A DNA stretch of 45,164 nt from CAXXOK01 sp964497495 (lineage in GTDB: Bacteria > Bacillota > Clostridia > Christensenellales > Aristaeellaceae), in assembly GCA_964497495.1 (NCBI GenBank), contig CAZCCZ010000026.1:1-45164 (forward strand). Direction: 5' to 3'. How positions within the stretch are numbered: the stretch's first letter is position 1; every line of letters starts with the position of its first letter. This document shows positions 1 through 7,992 of this stretch, piece by piece. The translations under genes and the position numbers were made by a program. The notes under the pieces were generated by a model. It had not been told where the DNA came from. It made no database searches and worked only from the letters and a program-made list of their open reading frames with translations.

Positions 1-1
1 C

Positions 2-988
2 GTATTTACATTGGAAGACTGGCTGCACGTATATTGGGTATGCCTCATCGCCCTGGGCGCGGCGGACCTCTTCCGCATCCTCTATTTCCTGCGCCACCGC
101 CGCCGGCTGAACAAGCATGTGCTCCGCCCGATTGCGGATATGACGAAGGCCGCCGAGAACCTGAGCGCCAGCAACCTGTCCGACCGCATCAATTTGGCGG
201 GTACCAAGAACGAATTCAAGGATCTTGCCGCGGTCATCAATAAGATGCTCGACCGCATCGAGCGCAGCTACAACAGCCAAAAGCAGTTCGTCAGCGACGC
301 GTCCCACGAGCTGCGCACGCCCATCGCGGTCATCCAGGGCTACGCCAGCATGCTGGAACGCTGGGGCAAGACCGACAAGGCGGTGCTGGACGAGGGCATC
401 ACCGCCATATCGCAGGAGACGGCTTCCATGAAGGAGCTGGTGGAGCGCCTTTTGTTCCTGGCGCGCCACGATAAAAAGACCCTGATGCTCGAAATGGAAG
501 TGTTCGACCCTGCGGAAATCATGAGCTCCGTGCACCGGGACGCCAAGCTCCTTTCATCCGCGCACGAGTTTGAGCTGTCGCCGCTCACGCACTGCAGCGT
601 AAACGGCGACAAGGGCATGCTCAAGCAGCTCATGCGCATACTGGTGGACAACGCCATCAAATACACGCCCCCCGGCGGGAAGATCACCCTGGGCATGAGC
701 CGGGAGGGAAGCGAATGCGTGCTGTCCGTGAGGGACACGGGGCAGGGCATCTCCGCGGACGAAATGCCGCGCATCTTCGACCGTTTCTACCGAAGCGACA
801 ACGCCCGCAAGGCCCAGTCCAGCGGACACGGGCTGGGGCTGTCCATCGCGCGGATCATCGTGGTGGCGCACGGCGGCAAGATCACGGTGCGCAGCAAGGA
901 AGGCGTGGGCACCACGTTCCGCGTGCGGCTGCCCTACGCGGAGGCGGAAAACGCGCATCCGTCCGCCGGGGCGGAAACGCAGGCCTGA
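2..988 (+). CDS. Sensor histidine kinase, C-terminal part (5' end outside window)
   Basis: This is the cytoplasmic half of a membrane sensor kinase that would phosphorylate a response regulator. The frame is open from base 2, so the start and the sensor region lie upstream. The visible 328 residues begin with the end of a membrane segment, followed by a HAMP linker (about residues 35-90), a HisKA dimerisation domain with the phospho-acceptor motif SHELRTP, and a HATPase_c domain with N box DNAIKYTP, G1 box DTGQGIS, F box IFDRFYRSD and G2 box GHGLGLSIA. All catalytic boxes are intact. The architecture matches ArlS/CssS-type kinases. The partner regulator is probably just upstream, outside the window. 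No clear terminator follows, and about 160 bp separate it from hflK. The signal sensed cannot be told from what is visible. Confidence 0.95.
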   Translation, partial: VFTLEDWLHVYWVCLIALGAADLFRILYFLRHRRRLNKHVLRPIADMTKAAENLSASNLSDRINLAGTKNEFKDLAAVINKMLDRIERSYNSQKQFVSDASHELRTPIAVIQGYASMLERWGKTDKAVLDEGITAISQETASMKELVERLLFLARHDKKTLMLEMEVFDPAEIMSSVHRDAKLLSSAHEFELSPLTHCSVNGDKGMLKQLMRILVDNAIKYTPPGGKITLGMSREGSECVLSVRDTGQGISADEMPRIFDRFYRSDNARKAQSSGHGLGLSIARIIVVAHGGKITVRSKEGVGTTFRVRLPYAEAENAHPSAGAETQA

Positions 989-1147
989 TGCAGGCGCTTT
1001 TTCTCGCCGCTTCCCGTTTGGAACCGGATTCCGAGGCTTTCACACACCGAAACCCACCTGTTGAACCGCACTCCCTGTACGGCCGCGCGGACGTATGGTA
1101 TGCTGTCTCTATGGGAATCCCCCCTCGAATCAGGAAGGAGTCGAATC

Positions 1148-2128
1148 ATGGGTAAGAAACCGAAAATCGGAACCGTCGTGCTGCTCGCGGTACTGGCGGT
1201 GGTCGTACTTGTGTGCGCCACCAGCTTCTACCGAGTCGGCCAGGGCGAGGAGGCGCTGGTGGTCACCTTTGGGCGCGTGACCGGTCAAAACGGGCCGGGC
1301 CTGTATTGGAAGATCCCGTTCGTTCAGGAAATCGTCAGCGAAAGCGTAACGACCATCCACACGATGGAATACGGGTTCCGTACCACCAAGCAGGGCACGG
1401 CGGGCAAGGCCGCGCAGTACGTGGACGAGACCAACGAGGGCGTGATGCTGACCAACGACAACAGTATCGTGTCTCTGGAAGCCATCTACCAGTACACTAT
1501 CCGCGACGTGAAGCAGTATTATTACGACATCGACGATCCGGAGGGCACGCTGCAGCTGGCATTCGAGGCCGTCATCCGCCGTAATATCCAGAACCGGCCG
1601 TTGGACGACGCGCTGCTGAATAAAGAGGAAATCGAGCTGCAGGTGCTTCCCGATTTCCAGGAGCTGATCGACACCTATGAAATGGGCGTGAAGATCAACG
1701 ACGTGCGAATCCAGAACATTACCGTACCCACGGACGTTTCAGCGGCCTACGAGGACGTGAACAACGCCAAGAACGAGAAAACCAAACGACTGGACGAAGC
1801 CGAGAAATACAAGAACGAAGTGCTGCCCAAAGCTCGCAGCAACGCTTACGAAACGGTGAAGGAAGCCGAGGGCTACAAGGCGGAAACCGTAGCGCAGGCG
1901 AAAAGCGACACCGCCGTGTTCAAGGCCGTTTATCAGGAATACCAGGCCGCGCCGGAGATCACCCGTCGCAGGCTGCTGATCGAAACGCTGGAAAGCGTGC
2001 TCCAGAACAGCGGCCGTATCGTGGTGGCGGATAACAACAGCGAAGTGGTCAAAATCCTCGATTTAAACGGTTCGGCCGGCACGGAGCAAACGCTGGCGGC
2101 GGTTGCGGAAGGGGGCGACGAACAGTGA
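1148..2128 (+). CDS. hflK: FtsH protease modulator HflK
   Basis: This is a 326-residue SPFH/prohibitin-family membrane protein that with HflC forms the cage controlling the FtsH protease. One N-terminal membrane segment (about residues 8-26) is followed by the SPFH domain, which starts at YRVGQGEEALVV and includes the typical GLYWKIPF segment, and then a charged coiled coil (about residues 200-265). An upstream in-frame codon at 1061 exists, but I chose ATG 1148 because it is preceded by AGGAAGGAG at good spacing and puts the membrane anchor at the N terminus. Its stop overlaps the hflC start by 4 bases (GTGA), implying translational coupling. The acidic C terminus lacks the proline-rich tail seen in proteobacterial HflK. 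The order hflK-hflC is the usual one. Confidence 0.92.
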   Translation: MGKKPKIGTVVLLAVLAVVVLVCATSFYRVGQGEEALVVTFGRVTGQNGPGLYWKIPFVQEIVSESVTTIHTMEYGFRTTKQGTAGKAAQYVDETNEGVMLTNDNSIVSLEAIYQYTIRDVKQYYYDIDDPEGTLQLAFEAVIRRNIQNRPLDDALLNKEEIELQVLPDFQELIDTYEMGVKINDVRIQNITVPTDVSAAYEDVNNAKNEKTKRLDEAEKYKNEVLPKARSNAYETVKEAEGYKAETVAQAKSDTAVFKAVYQEYQAAPEITRRRLLIETLESVLQNSGRIVVADNNSEVVKILDLNGSAGTEQTLAAVAEGGDEQ

Positions 2129-3156
2129 ACGGTAACGAAAGACCTGTCAATTACATGAACGCGGAATTCGCCGCGAGCTTGAAACGTAACCGGAACAAGC
2201 TGATTCTGTTCGGCGTTCTGCTGGTGATTGCGATCGTGCTGATCAGCCAGAGCGTGTTCGTCGTGGGCGAGGCCGAGCAGAGCGTAGTCAGCCGTTTCGG
2301 AGTCATCAAACGGATCATTATCAACCGGAGCAACGATTTCCACGAACGGTATGCGGACCTGCTAACGGGCGAGATCACGACAGCCGGAAACATCAAGGTC
2401 AGCGTCGGCAGCGGCCTGCACTTCAAGGTTCCGTTCGTGGACGCGGTGGAAACTTTTCCTTCCCGTCTGTATACCTACATCAGCGACAGCGAAGTGGTCA
2501 ACACCGCCGAAAAGAAGCAGTACTACGTGCAGACCTTCGCGCAATGGTACATCGCCGACCCCGCGCTGTTCAGCCTGAAACTCGGTAAAATGACCAGCGC
2601 GGAAAACCAGCTGGATAACCTGATCCACCCGGTGATCGTACAGGCCATCAACCGGCTGACCGCTGAAAACTTCGTAAGCAACAAGGAAGCGCTCAACGCG
2701 GCGCTGGCCAAAGGATTACAAACCGTCAACGAGGATATGGCCCCCCGCGGCATCGAAGTGAAGGATATCCAGGTGCACCGCACCATCCTACCCACGGCGA
2801 ACCTGGAAAGCACCTACGCCCGTATGCAGGCCGACCGCGCCAAGGTGGCCCAACAGCTGCGCAGCGAAGGCGACGAGGAATACCGCAAGGCGGTGTCCTC
2901 GTCGGATCTGGAAGCCCGGCAGATCGAAGCGGACGCGGTAAGCGAGGCCGGCGCCGTGCGCGCCGACGCGGAAGCACAAGCCATGCGCATCTACGCTGAG
3001 GCATACGGTGTGAACGAAACGTTCTACAGTTACTGGCGCTCCCTGCAGGCGCTGAAAACCGCGCTGACGGACAAGACGACGCTGGTACTGGATAAAACCA
3101 ATCCCCTGTGGAGCGAATTGCTTACCTACGCCACCGATACGGGAGCGTTGCAGTAA
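2125..3156 (+). CDS. hflC: FtsH protease modulator HflC
   Basis: This is a 343-residue SPFH-family partner of HflK. It has a short cytoplasmic N terminus, a single membrane segment at about residues 25-45, the SPFH domain (VVGEAEQSVVSRFG onward, with GLHFKVPFVD), and an Ala/Glu-rich coiled coil with the segment EYRKAVSSSDLEARQIEADA near residue 250, which matches HflC proteins. Translation starts at a GTG inside the end of hflK. An inverted repeat follows the stop, so hflKC is probably its own transcription unit. Lying directly upstream of the CtsR operon places two membrane/cytosol proteolysis systems next to each other, though their promoters look separate. Confidence 0.92.
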   Translation: MNGNERPVNYMNAEFAASLKRNRNKLILFGVLLVIAIVLISQSVFVVGEAEQSVVSRFGVIKRIIINRSNDFHERYADLLTGEITTAGNIKVSVGSGLHFKVPFVDAVETFPSRLYTYISDSEVVNTAEKKQYYVQTFAQWYIADPALFSLKLGKMTSAENQLDNLIHPVIVQAINRLTAENFVSNKEALNAALAKGLQTVNEDMAPRGIEVKDIQVHRTILPTANLESTYARMQADRAKVAQQLRSEGDEEYRKAVSSSDLEARQIEADAVSEAGAVRADAEAQAMRIYAEAYGVNETFYSYWRSLQALKTALTDKTTLVLDKTNPLWSELLTYATDTGALQ

Positions 3157-3174
3157 CGGAACGTTCCCCCATCG

Positions 3175-3201
3175 CCGCCGCGACCGTTTCGGTCGCGGCG
3201 G
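3175..3201 (+). terminator. Hairpin after hflC
   Basis: An 11-bp perfect GC-rich stem (CCGCCGCGACC with GGTCGCGGCGG) closes a 5-base loop. The U-tract is weak (TATTGCG), so this may be an inefficient or factor-assisted terminator. It separates hflKC from the ctsR promoter about 95 bp downstream. Confidence 0.6.
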
Positions 3202-3295
3202 TATTGCGTATACAATGGTTGCGTCGGACAATGCATCCCTTCGGCTGCCCGGCGCACGCCGCGATGAATTTTCTGTGAACGCGGCGAAACCTCCG

Positions 3296-3324
3296 TTGCA
3301 TTTTCGTATGCGGCGTGCTACAAT
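3296..3324 (+). promoter_or_regulatory. Promoter of the ctsR-clpC operon
   Basis: A -35 box TTGCAT (3296-3301) and a -10 box TACAAT (3319-3324) are separated by 17 bp. A second TATAAT overlaps at 3324-3329. Transcription would start close to 3330, exactly where the CtsR operator begins, so repressor binding would block initiation. Confidence 0.7.
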
Positions 3325-3329
3325 ATAAT

Positions 3330-3355
3330 GGTCAAAGATGGTCAATTTCTTTGAC
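3330..3355 (+). promoter_or_regulatory. CtsR operator (tandem heptad) with an extra inverted half-site
   Basis: GGTCAAA (3330-3336), a 3-base spacer GAT, and GGTCAAT (3340-3346) match the known CtsR box, a tandem repeat of RGTCAAA with 3-bp spacing. Only the last base differs from consensus. A further TTTGAC, the reverse complement of GTCAAA, lies at 3350-3355. The site sits at the expected transcription start and just upstream of ctsR, indicating autoregulation. Confidence 0.88.
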
Positions 3356-3369
3356 GGGGAGGTTTCTCC

Positions 3370-3846
3370 ATGCGCTTAAGCGACGCCATCGAACAATTCA
3401 TCAAAACCATGCTTACGCAGGACGAGCAGGAAGTGGAGCTGAAACGCAACGAGCTCGCGCAGTATTTTAACTGCGCGCCGTCGCAGATCAACTATGTGCT
3501 CGCCACGCGCTTCACGCCAGACCACGGTTATATCATCGAAAGCCGCCGCGGCGGCGGCGGATACATCCGCATATTCCGGATGGAAAAGGATACGAGCGAG
3601 CAGTTACTTTACCTTCTGCACGAACGGGTGGGCGACAACATCTCCTCGCTGGAATCCGAACACCTCATCACGCAGCTCGGGGAGCGCGACATCATCACGA
3701 TGGACGAGGCCGCGCTGATGAAAGCCGCGATCTGCGAAACCTGTTACACCCTGCCCGTACCGACCGCCCTGAAGGACGCCCTGCGCGCGAGGATTTTAAA
3801 GTCCATGCTGCTGGCGATTGCCCACAAGAGCAAAATACCTAAATAA
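3370..3846 (+). CDS. ctsR: Heat-shock repressor CtsR
   Basis: CtsR is the class III heat-shock repressor of Bacillota and controls clp genes. The 158-residue protein has the usual length. The N-terminal winged helix-turn-helix includes the recognition segment NYVLATRFTPDHGY and the glycine-rich wing SRRGGGGYIRI (about residues 57-67), which is the thermosensor and DNA-contact loop; the arginines there are the known McsB targets. The C-terminal helical domain mediates dimerisation and McsA/McsB contact. ATG 3370 is preceded by GGGGAGG. It is the first gene of ctsR-mcsA-mcsB-clpC, the canonical order, and a CtsR box overlaps its promoter. Confidence 0.97.
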   Translation: MRLSDAIEQFIKTMLTQDEQEVELKRNELAQYFNCAPSQINYVLATRFTPDHGYIIESRRGGGGYIRIFRMEKDTSEQLLYLLHERVGDNISSLESEHLITQLGERDIITMDEAALMKAAICETCYTLPVPTALKDALRARILKSMLLAIAHKSKIPK

Positions 3847-3892
3847 TCCGCGCTTTCCCCTCGATTTCCCCGAAGGCTGAAAGGAGCCTGCC

Positions 3893-4399
3893 ATGCTCTG
3901 CGAAGAATGCAAGAAGAACCCCGCGACCGTCGTCATCACCGTGCTGAGCGGCAACGGAACCACCGTGCGGCACCTGTGCCAGGAATGCGTTGAGAAAATG
4001 GAAACCAGCATCGCCAAGGGCGAGCTGTCCAGCTTTCTTTCTTCCCTTTTAAACATCCTTTCCAAAGAACCAAAAAAAGAAGAAACGCTCCGCTGCGACG
4101 CCTGCGGGCTGACCTACGAGGAGTTCCAAAATACCGGTAGGCTGGGCTGCGCGGAATGCTATAAGGTTTTCGCCGGACAGTTGAAGCCTCTGCTGTTGCG
4201 CGTGCACGGCCGCAGCCAGCACGCGGGCCGCGTGCCCGCGGACAGGGAGCAGGAACGCGCCTTCGAACTGAATATTTCCAAGCTTAAGGAGCGGATGGAC
4301 AAGGCCGTAATCGAGGAAAACTTCGAGGCGGCCGCCGCCCTGCGGGACGAGATCAAGGCCCTGACCGAGAAGCAGAAAGCGGAGGCGAAGGCGCAATGA
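3893..4399 (+). CDS. mcsA: McsA, activator of the protein arginine kinase McsB
   Basis: This is a 168-residue zinc-binding activator of McsB. Four CxxC pairs are visible: CEEC at the N terminus, CQEC near residue 27, CDAC near residue 66 and CAEC near residue 86. Together they could bind two zinc ions. A UVR motif (about residues 135-165, KLKERMDKAVIEENFEAAA) ends the protein, as in UvrB/UvrC-motif proteins. The start is supported by AAGGAG about 7 bases upstream. The stop overlaps the mcsB start by 4 bases (ATGA), so the two partners are translationally coupled. Confidence 0.95.
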   Translation: MLCEECKKNPATVVITVLSGNGTTVRHLCQECVEKMETSIAKGELSSFLSSLLNILSKEPKKEETLRCDACGLTYEEFQNTGRLGCAECYKVFAGQLKPLLLRVHGRSQHAGRVPADREQERAFELNISKLKERMDKAVIEENFEAAAALRDEIKALTEKQKAEAKAQ

Positions 4400-5400
4400 G
4401 CGAAAACAGCAGCCAGATCGTCGTTTCCTGCCGCGTTCGCCTGGCGCGCAACTACCACGACCTGCCCTTCTCCAATCTGGGCCGGCCGGTCAATGCCGCC
4501 GTGTGCGTCGACCGCGCGCAAAAGGCCCTGCAAAACGCCGGCGCGGAAGACCGGTATTCCCTGTATAAACTCAAGGACATGAACAAACTGGACCAGCTTT
4601 ATCTGATGGAACAGCACCTGATCAGCCGGGACCTGTTACAGCACAGCGAAGTGGGCGCGGCGCTGGTCCGCAAGGACGAGCAGGTAAGCGTGATGGTCAA
4701 CGAGGAGGATCACCTGCGCATTCAGGCGATGCTTTCCGAGTTGGACCTTCCCCGCGCGGCGCAGATGGCTTTCCAAGCGGAGGACAGGCTCGCGGCGGTG
4801 TGTCCCTTTTCCTTCGACAACCAACTGGGTTACCTCACCGCCTGCCCCACCAACACCGGTACCGGCATGCGCGCTTCCCTGATGCTGCACCTGCCGATGC
4901 TGACCCGGCTTAAACAGATGGGCAACGTAAACCAGGCCGTGGCCAAACTGGGTCTGACCATCCGCGGCATCTACGGCGAGGGCAGCGAGGCGCAGGGCGA
5001 CCTGTACCAGGTCAGCAACCAGGTCACGCTGGGACGCACGGAAAACGAGATCATCGAGGCCGTGACCGCCGTGGGCAGGCAGCTGATCGACATGGAAAAC
5101 GCCCTGCGTTCCCGCACCGGTAAGGAAGCGCTGGAAACGGAGGACGCGGTGTGGCGCAGTTACGGCGTGCTGCGGTACGCCAAACAGATGGACGCGGACG
5201 AGTTTATGACGCACTGGAGCAACCTGCGTCTAGGCGCGGCCATGAACCTGCTGCCCGTGCCGCTCGCCTGCGCGGACAGGTTGCTGACCCTCGCGCAGGA
5301 CGCGCACGCCAAGAAATATAAATACGCGGACGCCGACCTGGTTTCCACCGACCAGGCAAGGTGCGTGATCATTCAAAAGGAACTGGGGGGCGCCGGCTGA
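4396..5400 (+). CDS. mcsB: Protein arginine kinase McsB
   Basis: McsB phosphorylates arginine residues on substrates such as CtsR, marking proteins for ClpCP degradation. The 334-residue protein is an ATP:guanido phosphotransferase-fold enzyme. Recognisable segments are the N-terminal SCRVRLARNY, the loop CPTNTGTGMRAS near residue 155 and the segment IRGIYGEGSEAQGD near residue 194, as in bacterial McsB. It is somewhat shorter than many McsB proteins. At the C terminus, where B. subtilis McsB has the allosteric phosphoarginine-binding motif RDxxRA, this protein shows TDQARC, so the first arginine appears replaced. That alignment is by eye. Confidence 0.95.
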   Translation: MSENSSQIVVSCRVRLARNYHDLPFSNLGRPVNAAVCVDRAQKALQNAGAEDRYSLYKLKDMNKLDQLYLMEQHLISRDLLQHSEVGAALVRKDEQVSVMVNEEDHLRIQAMLSELDLPRAAQMAFQAEDRLAAVCPFSFDNQLGYLTACPTNTGTGMRASLMLHLPMLTRLKQMGNVNQAVAKLGLTIRGIYGEGSEAQGDLYQVSNQVTLGRTENEIIEAVTAVGRQLIDMENALRSRTGKEALETEDAVWRSYGVLRYAKQMDADEFMTHWSNLRLGAAMNLLPVPLACADRLLTLAQDAHAKKYKYADADLVSTDQARCVIIQKELGGAG

Positions 5401-5450
5401 CGGTTCGCCGTATTTGAAAGCGTATCCCGACCAATCCAAGGAGGAACCAT

Positions 5451-7934
5451 ATGGCTATTTTCGGACGGTTTACCCAACGGGCGCAGCAGGCCGTCGCCTT
5501 CGCGCAGCAGGCCGCCGTGGCGCTGAAACAACACTACGTGGGCACCGAGCACATCCTGCTCGGCCTGCTCAAGGAACCCGGCCCCATTCTGGAAGGGCTT
5601 CTGCCCGACGGGGTCAACTATGACACGGTCATGGAGAAAGTGCGCGACATCGTCGGCGAGGGCGATACGCCCGTCAGCGGCATGCTGGAGCTTACGCCGC
5701 GCAGCAAGAAAATCCTCGAAGGCAGCATCGTGGAAAGTAAACAGTTCAAGCACGCCTTCGTGGGTACCGAGCACTTCTGGCTCGCGCTCCTGCACGAGGG
5801 CGAGGGCGTGGCGGTAACGATCCTGCGCGAAATGGGCGTGGATACCGACGCGCTTTCCGAAGGCCTGACCGAAGCGATGCGAAACGTCCAGCCGGACGTG
5901 CCCGAAGAAAACGCGCTGCGGGAAAACAAGCCCAACGCGGGCGACTCCGCGCTGGAAAAGTACAGCCGGGATTTAACCCGCGCCGCGCAGGACGGGGAAC
6001 TGGACCCGGTCATCGGGCGTACGGCAGAAATTGAGCGCATCATCCAGATTTTAAGCCGCCGCACGAAGAACAATCCGGTGCTGATCGGCGAACCCGGCGT
6101 GGGCAAAAGCGCCGTGGCGGAGGGGCTGGCCCAGCTGATCGCGGCGGGCAAGGTGCCCGAAACGCTGACCGGCAAACGCCTGCTTTCGCTCGATCTGGGC
6201 AGCATGATCGCAGGCAGCAAGTACCGCGGGGAATTCGAGGAGCGGCTGAAGGACACTATTAAGGAAATCCGTAAGCTCGGCAACGTGATCCTGTTCATCG
6301 ACGAGTTCCACACCCTCGTGGGCGCGGGCAAGGCCGAAGGCAGCATGGACGCGGCCAACATTCTGAAACCCGCGCTGGCGCGGGGCGAGCTGCAGTGCAT
6401 CGGCGCCACCACCATCGACGAGTATCGCAAGAACATTGAGAAGGACGCGGCGCTGGAACGCCGTTTCCAGCCGGTGAAGGTCGGCGAACCTTCCCCCGAG
6501 GAAACGTTGGCGATCCTGAAAGGCCTGCGCGACCGGTATGAAGCGCACCACAAGGTGCGCATCACCGACGAGGCACTGGAGGCCGCCGTGACGCTGGGCG
6601 ACCGCTACATCAGCGACCGTTTCCTGCCGGACAAGGCCATCGACCTGATGGACGAGGCCGCCTCCCGCGTGCGCCTGCGCAGTTTCACCGCGCCGCCGGA
6701 CGTGAAGGAACAGGAAGAACGCCTGAAAGCGCTCAAGACGGAAAAAGAAGAAGCCGTGACCCAGCAGGACTTCGAGAAAGCCGCGAACCTGCGGGACGAG
6801 GAGCACAAGCTGCGCGAAAAGATCGCCGAAACGCGCTCCGCGTGGGAGCAGCGTAAGAACGCCACGCACGACGTGGTAACGGACGAGGACATCGCGCAGA
6901 TCGTGGCCAGTTGGACGGGCGTTCCGGTGAAAAAGATGACGCAGGACGAAAGCGAACGCCTGCTGCACATGGAGGAAATTCTGCACAGGCGCGTCGTCGG
7001 GCAGGACGAGGCCATCGGTGCGGTCAGCCGCGCGCTTCGCCGCGCGCGCGCGGGCCTGCAGGACCCCAAGCGGCCCATCGGTTCCTTCATCTTCCTGGGC
7101 CCCACGGGCGTGGGGAAAACGGAGCTCTGCCGTGCGCTTGGCGAGGCGATGTTCGCGGATGAAAACGCGGTCATCCGCATCGACATGAGCGAGTATATGG
7201 AGAAGTTCAGCGTTTCCCGGCTGGTGGGTTCGCCTCCGGGCTACGTGGGCTACGAGGAAGGCGGCCAGCTGACCCAAAAGGTACGCCAGAAGCCGTACAG
7301 CGTCGTACTGTTCGACGAGGTGGAAAAAGCCCACCCCGACGTGTTCAACATCCTTCTGCAGATACTGGAGGACGGCCGGCTGACGGACAGCGACGGCCGC
7401 GTGGTGAACTTCAAGAACACCATCATCGTGATGACCAGCAACGCGGGCGCGCACGGCATTATCAACAGCCGTCCGCTGGGCTTCGGCGGCAGCGTGGACA
7501 CCGTGCGCGATTACGAAACTATGAAAGAACGCGTAATGGCCGAAGTGAAGGATGTGTTCCGCCCCGAGTTCATCAACCGCGTGGACGACCTGATCGTGTT
7601 CCATGCGCTGGAGCCGGACGACATCCGTAAGATCGCCGGACTGATGCTTGAAACCGTCGCGAAGCGTTTGGGAGAGCGCGGCATGCGCCTGGCCTACGAC
7701 GACGCCGTGGTGGATTTCCTGGCCACCGAGGGGTACGACCCCAACTACGGCGCGCGCCCGTTGCGGCGTACCATCCAGCGCACGGTGGAAGACGCGCTGA
7801 GCGAGGAGATCATCGCGGGGCGCGTGGCCCTCGGGGACGCCGTGCATCTGCGGGTGAAGGATAAAAAGATCGTTTTCGACAAGGAAGGGCTCATGTTGAA
7901 GGAGAATACGCAATTATCCGCCAACAAAGCCTGA
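5451..7934 (+). CDS. clpC: ClpC, AAA+ unfoldase of the ClpCP protease
   Basis: This is an 827-residue Hsp100 chaperone that unfolds substrates, including arginine-phosphorylated ones, and feeds them to ClpP. Two Clp_N repeats span residues 4-145. AAA domain 1 carries Walker A GEPGVGKS (213-220) and Walker B ILFIDEFH. A UVR-containing middle domain spans about 418-460, which distinguishes ClpC from ClpB and ClpE. AAA domain 2 carries Walker A GPTGVGKT (about 550) and the ClpP-docking tripeptide LGF in SRPLGFGG (about 676). ATG 5451 follows AAGGAGG. It is the last gene of the ctsR operon. No clpP lies in the window. Confidence 0.97.
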   Translation: MAIFGRFTQRAQQAVAFAQQAAVALKQHYVGTEHILLGLLKEPGPILEGLLPDGVNYDTVMEKVRDIVGEGDTPVSGMLELTPRSKKILEGSIVESKQFKHAFVGTEHFWLALLHEGEGVAVTILREMGVDTDALSEGLTEAMRNVQPDVPEENALRENKPNAGDSALEKYSRDLTRAAQDGELDPVIGRTAEIERIIQILSRRTKNNPVLIGEPGVGKSAVAEGLAQLIAAGKVPETLTGKRLLSLDLGSMIAGSKYRGEFEERLKDTIKEIRKLGNVILFIDEFHTLVGAGKAEGSMDAANILKPALARGELQCIGATTIDEYRKNIEKDAALERRFQPVKVGEPSPEETLAILKGLRDRYEAHHKVRITDEALEAAVTLGDRYISDRFLPDKAIDLMDEAASRVRLRSFTAPPDVKEQEERLKALKTEKEEAVTQQDFEKAANLRDEEHKLREKIAETRSAWEQRKNATHDVVTDEDIAQIVASWTGVPVKKMTQDESERLLHMEEILHRRVVGQDEAIGAVSRALRRARAGLQDPKRPIGSFIFLGPTGVGKTELCRALGEAMFADENAVIRIDMSEYMEKFSVSRLVGSPPGYVGYEEGGQLTQKVRQKPYSVVLFDEVEKAHPDVFNILLQILEDGRLTDSDGRVVNFKNTIIVMTSNAGAHGIINSRPLGFGGSVDTVRDYETMKERVMAEVKDVFRPEFINRVDDLIVFHALEPDDIRKIAGLMLETVAKRLGERGMRLAYDDAVVDFLATEGYDPNYGARPLRRTIQRTVEDALSEEIIAGRVALGDAVHLRVKDKKIVFDKEGLMLKENTQLSANKA

Positions 7935-7944
7935 AAACACGAAG

Positions 7945-7970
7945 GAAGGCCGCGCGCAAACGCGGCCTTC
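7945..7970 (+). terminator. Terminator-like hairpin after clpC
   Basis: A perfect 10-bp stem (GAAGGCCGCG with CGCGGCCTTC) encloses a 6-base loop and is followed by TCATTC rather than a strong U-run. It lies 10 bp after the clpC stop and just before the mrfA ribosome binding site, so partial read-through into mrfA is possible. Confidence 0.65.
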
Positions 7971-7992
7971 TCATTCAACCGGAGGGAACGCC

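Noticed and set aside
1061..1104. Possible hflK promoter with TTGAAC and TGGTATGCT
   Set aside because: The extended -10 is plausible but the -35-like box is over 30 bp away, too far to form a promoter with it.
6051..7913. 620-codon minus-strand open frame opposite clpC
   Set aside because: It mirrors the second codon positions of clpC, with no domain or start signal; a shadow of a certain gene.
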